Positions 24,723 to 36,205 of a stretch of 64,000 nucleotides of DNA are shown one piece after another. The notes beneath the pieces are model-generated. The model was not told the DNA's origin. It worked only from the letters and a program-made list of their open reading frames with translations, and ran no database searches. Position 1 is the stretch's first letter, and every line of letters begins with the position of its first letter. The DNA is from Boswellia sacra (taxonomy: Eukaryota > Streptophyta > Magnoliopsida > Sapindales > Burseraceae): NCBI GenBank assembly GCA_013180625.2, contig SNVD02004887.1, positions 62,001-126,000 on the forward strand, read 5' to 3'. A program made the position numbers and the translations under genes.

Positions 24723-26306
24723 CTATGTATCCGGCTTCAGCAGTTGACAAAGAAATAGAATTTTGCTTTTTGCTGTGCCATGAAACCAAGTACCAAGATA
24801 AAAACATCCTCCTGAGGTACTTTTTCTGTCATCTGCATTTCCTGCCCAGTCAACATCACTAAACCCTACAAGATAATCATTTGTATCTTTAGAAAACCAT
24901 ATTCCATAAGCACGTGTTCCATGAACATACCTGATGATTCTCTTAGCCGCTGCAAGATATGATTCCTTTGGATTTGCTTGAAATCTCGCACAAAGTCCTA
25001 CACTAAAGCACAAGTTTGGTCTGCTTGCTGTGAGATATAACAAATTGCCAATGATACTTCTATACAAACTTGCATCAACATCTTTTCCTGCATTGTCTTT
25101 CGAAAGTTTAAGATTAGTACTGATAGGAGTTTTCATTGGTTTTGAATTCTCAAGCCTAAATTTCTTTACAAGATTTTTAACATATTTTGATTGAGATATG
25201 AATATCCCATCATTCACTTGCTTAACCTGCAATCCAAGAAAGAAATTTAATTCTCCTACCATGCTCATCTCAAACTCAACCTGCATCAACTTAACAAACT
25301 CATTAGTTTTGCTTTTGTTAGTTGATCCGAATACAATGTCATCAACATATATTTGAGCAACAATAAAATAGTTAGATGCATGTTTGATAAATAAAGTCTT
25401 ATCATTGTTGCCTCTTTTATAACCTCTGTTGATCAAAAAATTTGTCAACCTTTAATACCAAGCTCTAGGAGCTTGTTTCAAACCATACAAAGCTTTGTGT
25501 AATCTGTACACAAAATCAGGGTGTTTAGGATCTTCAAAACCCTTAGGCTATTCAACAAAAACTTCTTCATTGAGATAGCCATTTAAAAGTGCTGTTTTAA
25601 CATCCATTTGGTACAACTTAAAATCAAGCAAATAAGCAATTGCAAGTAGTAATCTGATTGACTCAAGTCTAGCTACTGGTGCTAAGGTTTCATCAAAGTC
25701 TATGCCTTCTACTTGTGTGTAACCTTGTGCAACTAGCCTAGCCTTATTTCTTACTACTTGTCCACTTTCATTGGTTTTATTTTTGAATATGCATTTAGTT
25801 CCAATGACATTTGCATTTTCTGGCCTAGGAACTAATTCCCATACTTCATTTCTTTTAAATTGATTAAGTTCATCTTGCATGGCTTGAATCCACACATCTT
25901 CTTTTAAGGCTTCTTTCACATTTTTTGGTTCAACTAAAGAAACATAATATGCAAATCTTACCTGATTTCTTACCTTGCTTCGAGTCTTCATCATGCCATC
26001 TGGTGTTCCAATGATAGAGCTTGTTGGATGTGCCTTCTGAATCCATGTGGGTGGATCTTTCTTTTCATCTTCATTCTTGATTGAATTTCTGTTCAAATCT
26101 GAGTTGTCAGATGTTACTGTTACGTCAGGTGTAACAGCAGCTGTTTCCTCTTTCATAACAGAATCTTCTTTATTGTTGCTGTCTGAATCTAACTTCTCTG
26201 TATCATCTGTGAAGTTGGTTATGCTTTCCTCTTGTGAGTACTTTGCATAATCGTCCAGATCATCAAATACTATGTTTGCAGATTCCATGACTACCTTAGT
26301 TCTCAT
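24723..26306 (-). pseudogene. Copia C reverse transcriptase and RNase H start
   Basis: 25548-26306: an acidic, Asp/Asn/Ser-rich linker (target of the integrase end), then the RT start ([61 protein letters not shown]). 24723-25448: the catalytic block IYVDDIVFGS, then FFLGLQVKQ and the RNase H opening DVDWAGNADDRKSTSG. Both Asp of YVDD are kept. A stop near 25450-25547 breaks the domain once, so this is nearly intact but not functional as read. Confidence 0.9.
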
Positions 26307-26315
26307 ATTGTAAAC

Positions 26316-27494
26316 TCAAAATGCTTTGCTATTTTGTGCATATCCCACAAAGACTCCTTCATCACTTCTCAGATCTAATTTTCCTAACTGCTCTCTATCA
26401 TTTAAGATGTAACACCTGCATTCGAAAACATGAAAATATTTTAAATTCGGTTTTCTACCTTTCAAAATTTTATAAGGTGATTGGTTAGTGCCAAGTCTAA
26501 GAAAAACTCTATTTGAAATATAACAAGCAGTGCTTATTGCTTCAGCCCATAGCCTTTTGGTCAACTTTTTGTTATTGAGCATCACTCTAGCCATCTCTTG
26601 AAGAGTTCATTCTTCCTTTCCACAATGCCATTCTGTTCAGGGGTTTTGGGGACTGAAAATTCATGTTCAATGCCATGATATTTGCAAAAACCAGTATAGC
26701 TAACATCTCAAATTCTTTGCCATGATCACTTCTTATTCTCACTATCTTGCCAATGTTCCTGTTTTACTCATTTTCAAGCTTGACACAAAGATTCCTGAAA
26801 GCCTCAAAAGTGTCAGATTTTTCTTTAATGAAATCAACCCCCAAGTATATCTAGAAAAATCATCCACACAAACAAATATGTATCTCTTAGCTGTAATGCT
26901 TTCAATTTGCATAGGACCCATAAGATCCATGTGAAGCAAATCAAGTACTTTGGATGTGCTAAGATGTGGATTTGATTTGTGTGAACTTCTAATTTGTTTT
27001 CCCATTTGACATGGTCCACAAATTTCATTAACTTTGTCATCAAGTTTAGGGACTCCTTTTACAACACCTAACTTAGTTAATTTAATTAAGTCTTTGTAAT
27101 TTAAGTGTCCTAATTTTTGATGCCACAATTCTAAATCCGAAATCCTGGCTTGAAATGCAATCTTTACTAAATAACAATTATCCAAAGATCTATTACCTTC
27201 TAGAATGCATTTACCAAAATTATCTAAGACCATGCATTTGTTTTGTGTGAAATTAACAATATACTTGTTATCATATATCTGACTAATACTAATAAGATTA
27301 GCTTTCAAACCTTTAACCAACAAGACATTTTGAAAATTGGGTAGGCCTTTGACATTTAAAGTGCCTTTGCCAATGATCTTACTCTTTACTCCATCTCCAT
27401 AAGTGACATTTCCTTCCCTGCATGCTTTAAAATTTTTCAAAAAATGTTTATTTCCAGTCATGTGCCTAGAACTACCACTGTCAAAATACCACAA
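26316..27494 (-). pseudogene. Copia C protease, GAG-pre-integrase and integrase
   Basis: 26742-27494 starts MWYFDSGSSRHMTGN, an intact D-S-G protease site. It continues with VLLVKGLKANLISISQ, the HHCC region (LWHQKLGHLNYKDL; ICGPCQMGKQ), and the integrase first Asp (LLHMDLMGPM) and VDDFSRYTW. A frameshift near 26850 and a stop near 26742 interrupt the core. 26316-26594 resumes after the catalytic Glu region (LWAEAISTACYISNR; DEGVFVGY). Confidence 0.9.
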
Positions 27495-27559
27495 ATCGTT
27501 AGAAGTGTTTCAAGAGCAGTAAGAGCAAGATGGCATACTGTCTTGTCTTTCATAACCCA

Positions 27560-29316
27560 CTACAGTTGTGATTTCGATAACAGTTTGAACTGTTTTGATT
27601 TTTTATGCAAAAGATTCAATAATTTAAAGCATCTAGGCCTAATGTGTCCCTTTTTACCACAAAAATAACAAGTAGGAATGAATTTTCTTACCTTTTCAGA
27701 ACTGGATTTGAAAGAGCTCAGAGGGGAAACAAATGTTTCATTACTCTTTGAACTAGGACTCGACCTTAAGGAATTAAGTTCAGAATTTTTACCTGATGTT
27801 GAAGCTTTCACAAAAACTACTTTTGATGAAGATGCAACATTACCTTCTGTATACCCCAATCCATGTTTGTTGGAGTTATCTCTTCCAAGACTCAAGACCT
27901 GATTAAGTTTGGCTGCTCCAATATTGAGTTGATCAACACATCTCTTGCTTCAACCAGTTTTGTTGTGATTTTCTCAATATGTGCTATTTTGTCTGTCAAG
28001 ACAGTCTCCAGTTCTATGATATGGTTTTCAGCATAAGATTTTTCACATTCCAGCACCTCAATCTTCTTTTTCAAGGTTTTGATTTCTTCTTTCTGACTTA
28101 GCCATTCACCATAGAGTGCCTTGTATGTTTCTTGCAACTCTTTATAGTATTCTGGTCCATCTTCTTCATCAGAATGATCAACATTGGTTTTGTAATTTTC
28201 TGTTATGTCAGACATAACAGCTTTCCCTTTATCAACTGCAGATACAGTAAATGCAACAAAATTGCTCATGCAATCTTGATCTTATGAATTTGATTCTGAT
28301 TCATCACTCCAAGTTGTTGTCAGGCCTTTGTTCTTCTTCTTAGGATTAGCACATTTAGACTGAATATGCCCATAATCAGAACATTCATAACACTGAATCT
28401 GCCCTTTCTTTTCATGTTGTTTTGGCTTCTTCTTGTCATTCTCCTTGTTGAACTTTCTGAATTTTTCATCACTTGAGTTTGATGGCTTTCATTGATTCTT
28501 TTTCCTGAAATTTCTTTTCATGAACTTGACATAATTTCTTGTTAGAAAGGCAATTTGTTTAGAATCAGTTTCATCAAGCTCATCATTACTTTCATCAAGC
28601 TCATCATTACTTTCATCATTAGATTTTTTAGTTTTAACATTGAATGCAATGCTCTTTCCTTTTTGCTTCCTAGTACTCTGATTAATTTCAAAGTTTTGGA
28701 GAATGCCAATCAGTTCATCAACCCTCATCTCATCAATGTTTTTAACTTCTTCAATGGCTGAAATTTTAGGTTGAAATTTATCTGGAACGGACCTAATTAT
28801 TTTGCTAACAATTTCTGCATTAGTGAAAGTTTTTCCAAGCATGTATGCCAAATTTGTGATATGACATATCTTAGAGTAAAACTCAAAAATCGATTCATCC
28901 TCATGCATCATTAAATTTTCAAATTGAGAATTAAGTCTCATCAATTTAGATCTTTTAACAGATGCAGTACCTTCATGTTTTACCTTAAGTATGTCCCACG
29001 CTTCTTTGGCCACTTTGCATCTAGAAATCTGTCTAAAATTGTTTAAGTCCACTGCTGTAAAAATTGCATTAAGAGCCTTGGAATTCCAGCTGGAACGTCG
29101 ATATTCTTCATCAGTCCATTCATCCTCCGGTTTAGGTTTGGAATCACCAAAAGCATTCAACTTTGTTGGTGGTGTCCATCCTTTAAGCACACTAGTCCAT
29201 GCCCTATCATCAAGAGATTTGATATACATCATCATTCTTACCTTCCAATATGAGTAATTACTATCATCAAGGATAGGTGGTTGTGTTTTAGATCCTCCAT
29301 TGCGAATAAACTCCAT
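27560..29316 (-). pseudogene. Copia C gag with two zinc knuckles
   Basis: The gag core (28489-29316, 275 residues) begins MEFIRNGGSKTQPPIL and has the copia gag wording (YWKVRMMMYIKSLDDRAW; KEAWDILKVKHEGT; VPDKFQPKISAIEE). The same frame runs on through a TGA at 28489 and a TAA near 28287 to 27892, carrying knuckle 1 (CYECSDYGHIQSKC) and a coiled coil (27950-28150). After a +1 shift near 27895 a Ser-rich linker carries knuckle 2 (CYFCGKKGHIRPRC). A 27-bp direct repeat (ESNDELDESNDELDE, near 28560-28620) lies in the acidic stretch. Confidence 0.88.
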
Positions 29317-29365
29317 CCTTCTAGATCAGCCTGATCATTTTCTTCACTTATCTATTAGTGAACCT

Positions 29366-29377
29366 GCTTTGATACCA
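29366..29377 (-). promoter_or_regulatory. Copia C primer-binding site (tRNA-iMet)
   Basis: Plus-strand GCTTTGATACCA is the complement of TGGTATCAAAGC, two bases from the LTR edge at 29380. Confidence 0.92.
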
Positions 29378-29379
29378 AT

Positions 29380-30264
29380 TGAGAGTTCTGGAAGTATGCC
29401 GTTATAAGAAATATAACAGTAAACTGTAAAGTAAATCGGTACAGGAGGATTTTTACGTGGTTCGATTATAAAACCTACATCCACGGATAGCTATAGAGCT
29501 GTAATTCACTAAGTTCTTGTTTGTACAATCTTTAGGACCTTTTACAGTGCTGACTCACTCTTACACACTGACCTAATCTTTGTAAAACAAAATCCCGTCA
29601 AGATCTTAAACTCTAGTGACACTGCCCACTCTCTGTCACAGATAACTTAACAACACATTGTTAAGTTATACATAACAAACGACGTCTGACGCTGAATTAC
29701 ATAAACACTTAACCCGCAAGTTATCCCAAGTGTCTACTAACTCACGCAGACCTAATCAAAAACTCATGTACGATTTCTACCTCTTATACATGAATCAAAG
29801 ACTCATGTAATTAAATCAAAGAAGCATTCCTCTTTGCATTGAAGTTCTCTTCCTTTATTGTTGCAATGCTGAGACAAAAACTCACACAACACACCACATA
29901 ATCAACATACTCTGTTATGTAGAAATAACTTTGTATATACAGTGGTATGCCTAGACGAAATCTCCTAGAAATCCTATAAAAATTCTAATCAAAATCATAT
30001 TAGGATTAGGAGAAATAAAATAGGAAGGAATATAATTAAACTCCTAAAGGAATTAGGACAAATAAATATTCTCCTATTCTAATTAGGATACAAGATACTA
30101 TATCCTAATCTAAAGAGATATTTATTATAAATCAAATACTTTCTATATTATAATTCTAGAAACAGTAAAATAGGAATCAAAATAATATTCTTATGTTATC
30201 ACAAGTTGGACAAAATTCATCATGTGCATGGCACATGCATATGTAGTAGACATTGACACCAACA
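29380..30264 (-). repeat. Copia C 5' LTR
   Basis: 885 bp, TGAGAGTTCTGG to GACACCAACA. Same as 20266-21150. Followed by the target duplication CAAAA. Confidence 0.95.
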
Positions 30265-30710
30265 CAAAAGATTCAATTGGTGACAAATTACCCAGACAAT
30301 GCAATACTCACAACTTGGTTAATGACATTATCTAATCAGGAAAATGTGCAAGCACCGTAACTTTCTATCTTTAATTCCTCTAAATTTCAGAGATGGTTAC
30401 AATGACTCAAAAAGTCCTACATGGTCCTTATTCATACCACCATCAAAGCTTAGATATAAAACACACAAGTTTTTCCTATTGTAAGGTTGTGCTTCCTCAG
30501 CCTGACTAACCCTCATCAAGTTTCCCAAGCCTTGTATATCAATCATTGGAGCTGGTTGAAGTTTTTTAAACTTTCCAAAGAACATGCTTTGCTATCATAG
30601 CCATGATAATTTATAACAAAATAATATAATTTATGTAGATTGGTCAATCGCTTAAGGCTTTTTGGCAGGTAACTCAGTGAAGTATCCCAATTTTCCAAAT
30701 ATCTTAATCC
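30265..30710 (-). pseudogene. NB-LRR resistance gene relic, upstream part
   Basis: The minus strand reads LRYLENWDTSLSYLPKSLKR then LTNLHKLY, a leucine-rich repeat. After a frame break it reads IDIQGLGNLMRVSQAEEAQ then NRKNLCVLYLSFDGG, matching the 'GLGNV..VSEA..A.L..KKNL..L.LSFD' phrase of CC-NB-LRR (RGA-type) proteins. After more stops it reads IMSLTK, VLHCLGNLSPIESF. The same gene resumes at 20265 beyond Copia C. Multiple stops and frameshifts mark it as dead. Only part of the LRR domain is present. Its upstream edge at 30710 meets the tandem array directly. Confidence 0.78.
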
Positions 30711-33700
30711 GAAAGTGAGAAAGAGAGAAAGAAAACTAAGAACCCTTAGTGTATAGATCTACAAGAACAAAGGGTCACTAAACGATGAATGTAGAAAGTT
30801 TAAGCTATGTGTGATGAGCGATGAGCATGTAGAGAGTTTAAGCAATGAACATTTAGTGATTAGTGTTGAGCTTTGAGCGACTAAGGCAAAGAAAATGCAA
30901 AAGGGAGAAAGAGGGGAGTTTTATGATTTTTACATATTTGTTAGTGTCTTAACAAAAGGCAAATATGTAATTTAGGTAAATTCATTAACTAAGAAAATAT
31001 GGTGAGAAATCAGTGACGTGAGTAGCTGATTAATTGTTGTATGAAGGAATTGCAGTGTGAGTAGCTAATGAGGAAGTAAGTCAATCACGTGAGTGAGAGA
31101 GTGAATCGATGAAGTGAGTGAGAGCGGTAAGGCAAACATTGAGGAGGAAAGTCGAAAATAAGAAAGAGAGAAAAAAAAAAGAAATGTAAGTGCACAAATC
31201 TATAAGTGTAAAGGTTGATGAACAATGAATGCAGAGTGTTTAAGCGATAGGCAATGAGCAATGAACATTGAGCAATGAGTGTCGAGTTTTGGGCAACTAG
31301 GGCAAAGAAATGCAAAAAAGAGAAAGAGGACAAATTTTATGATTTTTACATATTTGTCAGTGTCTTAACCAAGTGGCGAATATTTAATTTTGGTAAAGTC
31401 ATTAACTGAAAAATATAGTAAGAAATTTTTGACGTGAGTAGCTGTTTAATTGTTATGCGAAGGAATTGCTATGCAAGTAGCTGATGAGAGAGTGAGTCAG
31501 TGATGTAAGCAAGGGAGCAAATCAATAAAGTGAGTGAGGAAGTCAGTTGAGCGAGGGCGGCTAGGGCAAACATAAAAAAGGGAAAGTCGAAAGTGAGAAA
31601 GAAGGAAAGACCAACCCTATGTGTACTGATCAACAAGTGCGAAGGGTTGATGAATGGTGAATGCATAGAGTTTAATCGATGTGTGATGAGTGATGACTTC
31701 GTAGAGAATTTAAGCAATAGACGTTGAGTGTTGAGTCTTAAGTGGCTACGGCCCAAAAAAAAAAAAAGCAAAAGAGTGAAAAAGAGTAGATCTTATGATT
31801 TTCACATATTTGTCATGTCTTAACCAAGTGGCAATTATGTAATTAGGTAAAGTCATTAACTGACAAATATGGTGAGAAATTAGTGACATGATTAGATGAT
31901 TAACTGTTGTGTAAAGGAATTGTCGTATGAGTTACTGGTGAGGGAATGAGTTAACGACATGAGCTAGGAATGAGAGAGTGTCAATCAAGTGATTAAGGGA
32001 AGGAAGTGAGCAAGGGCAGCTAGGGCAAACATTGAACAGGGAAAGTCGAAAGTAAGAAAGAGGTAAAGAAAACTAAGAACCCTAATTGTACAAATCTATA
32101 TAAGTGCAAAGGGTTGACGAACAATGAAGGCAAAGGGTTTAATTGATTTGCAATGAGCGATGAGTGTGTAGAGAATTTAAACGATGTGTGATGAGTGTTG
32201 AGGTTTGAACAGTTATGGTAATGAAATACAAAAGAGAGGAAAAGGTAAAATTTTATGATTCTTACATATTCAACAGTGTGTTGACCAAGCGGCAAATATG
32301 TAATTTGAGTAAAGTCATTAACTGGCCAATATGATGAGAAATTAGTGACGTGAGTAGATGGTGAGGGAATGAGTCATTAACTGTAGTGAGGGAATGAATC
32401 AATGAAGGGATTGAGGGTGGCTAGGGCAAATGTTGAAGAGGGAAAGCTAAAAGTGAGAAAGAGGGAAAGAAAACTATGAACCCCAGGTGTACAGATCTAC
32501 AAGTGGAAAGGGTCGATGAATGATTTAGTGCAGAGAGTTTAAGCGACGTGCCATGAGGGATAAGTGTAGAGAGTTTAAGCAATGAGAGATGAGTGTTAAG
32601 CTTTGAGCGGCTAGGGCAAAGAAATGCAAAAGAGAGAGAGGGAAAATTATATAATTTTTACATATTTGTCAATGTCTTAACCAAGTAATAAATATGTAAT
32701 TTAGGTAAAGCCACTAACTGATAAATCTAGTGAGAAATCAGTGACATGAGTAGCTGATTAATTACTGTATGAAGGAATTGTCATGTGAGTGGATGATGAG
32801 GGAGTTAGGAAATGAATTAGTGAATTAAACAAGGGAGTCAGTGAGCAAGGTGAGCAAAGGCGACTAAGGCAAATGTTGAACAGGGAAAGCTGAAAGTAAG
32901 AAAGAGGCAAAAAAAACTAGGAACCCAAACTGTATAGATCTACAAGTACAAAGGGTCAATGAACGATGAATACAGAGAGTTTAAGCAATGCATGATGAGC
33001 AATGAGTGTGTAGAGAGTTTAAGCAATGAGCATTAAACGATGAGTGATGAGTATTAAGCCATGAGTTGGAAGGGCAAAGAAATACAAAAGACAAAAAAAG
33101 AGGAATTGATCTTTACATATTTGTCAATGTCTAAACCAAGTGGCAAATATGTAATTTAGTTAAAGTTATAACATAAAAACATGGTGAGAAATCAGTGATA
33201 TGAGTGGTTGATTAATTGATATGTGAAGAAATTTCCGTGTGAGTAGCTGATGAAGGAGTGAGTTAGTGATGTGAAATGAACAAGGGAGTAAGGAAGTAAG
33301 GTAAAGGAAAGCCTAAAGTGAGAAAGAGGGAAAGAAAACTAAGAACCCTAAGTGTAATAGATCAACAAGTGCAAAAGGCTGATGAACATGAAAGTAGATA
33401 GTTTAACCGATGTGCGATGAGCGAATAGTGTGTAGAGAGTTTAAGCGACGAGCTTTGAGTGATAGTGCTAAGTGTTGAGCTTTGAGAGACTAGGGCAAAG
33501 AAATGTAAAAGGGAGAAAGAGGGGAAATTCTATGATTTTTACATATTTGTCAGTGTCTTAATGAGTGACAAATATGTAACTTAGGTAATGTCATTAACCG
33601 ACAAATATGGTGAGAAATTAGTGACATGAGTAGCTTATTAATTACTTTATGAAGGAATTGTAGTGTGAGTAGCTAATGAGGGAGTGAGTTAGTGACGTGA

Positions 33701-34165
33701 GCACGGGAGTTAAGGAGTGAGGTGGGCGAGGTCAGGTAGGGCAAACATTGAAGAGGGAAAGCTAAAAGTGATAAAGAGGGAAAGAAAACTAAAATCCCTA
33801 AGTGTACAGATCTTTAAGTGCAAAGGGTTGATAAACGATGAATGTAAAGAGTTTAACCTTTGTGCAGTGGGCGATGAGTGTGTATAGAGTTTAAGTTATG
33901 TGCAATGAGCTTTGAGTGATGACCAATCTGTGTTGAGCTTTAAGCAGATAAGGCAAAGAAATGCAAAAGAGAGAAAAAGGGAAAATTTTATGATTTTTAC
34001 ATATTTGTCAGTCTCTTAACCAATTGGAAAATATGTAATTTAGATAAAGTCATTCAGTGACAAATATGGTGAGAAATCAATGACATGAGTAGCTGATTAA
34101 TTGCTTTGTGAAGGAATTGTCGTATGAGTAGTTGATGAGGGAGTGAGTTAGTGATATGAGCGAGG
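30711..34165. repeat. Tandem array, eight units of about 400-460 bp
   Basis: The phrase AAGTGAGAAAGAGGGAAAG followed by AAACTAAGAACCCT recurs at about 30713, 31155, 31588, 32049, 32450, 32889, 33315 and 33765, giving spacings of roughly 440, 433, 461, 401, 439, 426 and 450. Within each unit the same order is seen: GTGTACAGATCTACAAGTGC, a run of GATGAG / GAGTGT words, TTTTACATATTTGTCAGTG, AAATATGTAATTTAGG, GTGACGTGAGTAGCTGATTA. Units have diverged by substitutions and small indels. Minus-strand frames within it (for example 31085-31333 and 31469-31771) are by-products of the low-complexity purine-rich strand. Confidence 0.9.
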
Positions 34166-34199
34166 GAGACTGGGAATGAATCAAGTATCAACTTTGGTT

Positions 34200-34295
34200 A
34201 AGTTTTTCACGATTGCACTACTAAATAGATGCAATGGTGGTGAATGTGATTTTCGTCATCATTACTTCTACTCAGTAGTGCAATCATGAAAAACT
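34200..34295. repeat. Inverted repeat (hairpin)
   Basis: AGTTTTTCACGATTGCACTA (34201) and TAGTGCAATCATGAAAAACT (ending 34295) are inverted copies with one mismatch, about 22 bp each, separated by about 50 bases. It lies between the tandem array and the LTR remnant. It may be a MITE remnant or the edge of a larger palindrome. Confidence 0.75.
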
Positions 34296-34429
34296 TCATC
34301 AAAAGTGGTTATTTATTTGAGAATCACTCCACCTATAACTTGAAAACCATTGTAGCCTATCTCTTTGTGTATACTCAATCTTGAAAAATCTTGTCCTCCC
34401 AATTCGCAGCCCAGAGCTCTTATGCCACC

Positions 34430-34941
34430 TGTAAGAAATTATTCAAAAGTATATTTGATATCGAGATTGGTTGGAAGCAAAAAAATAAATAACAAACACA
34501 AATAGACACTATATTTAACGTAGTTCAGTGTCACTTGCCTAAATCCATGGATGAAGGGATAATTCCACTATATCATAAGTTTTTAAGGGTACAGGAGATA
34601 ACACATCAAACTCGATATTCTACCCAATACCTAATACTATAAAACTCTAAAACTATTCCCTATTTAACCTGCTCGACCCTTATGTTGTTTAACCATGTTT
34701 TTAACAACTCTTTCCACATCTATACAAGGGTGTGTATTTTGGTTAACCCTTTATTTTTATCCTTGTCTTATACTTGGAATTGATTCTCAACCCCTATATT
34801 TATAAGTCTATGTGAAGTTATTCTATTCCTAATAGGAGCAGTACTTCTATTCATTTAACAACTCTAATTTCCTACTCCTTCTACTTTTCATATTCTATGT
34901 AGAAGTAATGCGATGCATTTTTGTAGTACTCCATGCTTACA
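34430..34941 (-). repeat. Copia-type LTR remnant with primer-site trace
   Basis: Bounded by TGTAAG (34430) and CTTACA (34941), perfect inverted ends. To its left, GCTCTTATGCCA (34416-34427) resembles the copia primer site GCTCTGATACCA at the right spacing, so this is a 5' LTR on the minus strand with the interior lost. It contains ACGTAGTTCAGTG...CCTAAATCCATGGA, the phrase seen in the LTRs of Copia A-D. No purine tract or partner LTR was found. Confidence 0.65.
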
Positions 34942-34944
34942 TTT

Positions 34945-36192
34945 TGTTGGTGTTTGAGCGTTTTGTCCATTTATGTACTATTTTGTTTCGCAAGTTAACC
35001 TACCGTTGGTGTGTTTTTTGGAACCTTTAAGGAGATAATAAGATGAAATTTGTAAAGTCTAGGTTGCATGAAAGAAGCACACAAAGAGTTTGAAGCAAAA
35101 TTGGTCATTTTGCACTTCTACCGAAAAACCAAATTCTCGAGTTTAACCGTACCAATCCACAAGGAACTAGATTATGAGAAATATACCGTTGGAAAGCTTT
35201 GAAAGTCTAGTTTTTAGAGAATTTTACGGTTCGCAAATCCATGTTTTGAGTAGAAAGTTATGGCCGTTTGCTTGTAAGTGACTCATGAGAAGACTGCACA
35301 AAGGAGGCACTTAACAAGTGGTGCCCTAGCAAGTTGTCAGCCCGCTCTAGTGCTACCAGGCATAGGGCTGGTGGCCTAGTGGGCTCTCAGCCTGCTCCAG
35401 CCCTAGGTGATGAGCTAGGCTTCATCCCAACTCTATTTTTGGACTATAAAAGGGCCTTAAACACTAGAACAAAGGGGAAACTGACCTTGGAGAGTCTTAG
35501 AGGCCAACTTTGAGAGGAAAACAAGGGGAAATCAACAAGGAACAAGCAGAGATTAAGGGATTTGAGATTCAGCATCAAGATTGAAGACCTAAGTTAGTTC
35601 TCTCTCTACTTTCTCTTTTGCAACTTGTTGTTATTTTGAGTGATGCTTTGTTTGTTTAACTTTGTGGTTTTTGTAAGCTCAATTATGACCAATTAACCTT
35701 AACCTAGAGGATGATTGTAGCCTAACACTAATTTCATGCCCTGTTGGTTTGATTTTGAATAAATAATTCGTTTTGAGTTCCTTTGTGTTTCCATTATACT
35801 TAATGCTTCTAGTTAGATGGGGACATTGATTAGATGATTATGCATGTGGAATCATTGCTTGGGAAACTGGGTTTATGTGAATGGGAAAACACAACCTAAG
35901 AGTTATGGAGATGGAAGAGTCCGTAAACCTTTATAATCAATTGAAATTGGGGCTTAATATTTGCTCATTAATTGATTTGAGATCGGGATATGGTAATTGG
36001 TTAATGGGTGTTATTTTCTACTTTACGCTTAGGAGAGGTAGTAGGAATACATTAGAATTTCGACTAATGAATGTAGAATAAATCAATTAGCGATTTTGAA
36101 CCAGGTGAAAATCAATCTTCTAGCTACTAGCATCATTGAATCCCTTTCTTGTTAAGCCTTGCTTAGCCTTAAATTTAGTTTTCAATTGCTTT
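34945..36192 (+). repeat. Gypsy-like LTR, left part
   Basis: Begins TGTTGGTGTTTGAGCG three bases after the copia LTR remnant. It has features of Ty3/gypsy (Tat/Athila-type) LTRs: GAAATATACCGTTGGAAAGC, a GC-richer patch (35300-35430) and a TATA box (GGACTATAAAAGGGCC, about 35443). No gag or pol follows. It is interrupted at 36193 by the CACTA element and may resume at 48350. The assignment is by character, not by a found partner. A 66-codon frame at 35881-36081 is not thought to be a gene. Confidence 0.4.
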
Positions 36193-36205
36193 CACTACAA
36201 GAAAA
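36193..36205 (+). repeat. CACTA left terminal inverted repeat
   Basis: CACTACAAGAAAA, the canonical En/Spm-type terminus, followed by CAAATATTTGAC as on the other end. Confidence 0.85.

Larger units (their letters stand above)
20266..30264 (-). mobile_element. Copia C, 10-kb LTR retrotransposon with extra 3' frame
   Basis: Two 885-bp LTRs (20266-21150, 29380-30264; TGAGAG...CCAACA) and a perfect 5-bp target duplication CAAAA (20261-20265 and 30265-30269). Minus-strand order: 5' LTR, primer site, gag, protease, integrase, RT, RNase H, an extra open frame, polypurine tract, 3' LTR. The LTRs differ at roughly 6 in 100 positions over the first 330 bases compared by eye, so it is younger than Copia A or B but not new. 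Size, protease wording and the extra 3' frame suggest a SIRE/Maximus-like lineage (inference). Confidence 0.95.

Noticed and set aside
31085..32295. Three hydrophobic minus-strand frames resembling each other
   Set aside because: They are the repeated low-complexity complement of the purine-rich tandem units, not separate genes.
30711..34165. CRISPR-like array
   Set aside because: Units are over 400 bp, without short repeats and unique spacers, and the genome is a plant's.
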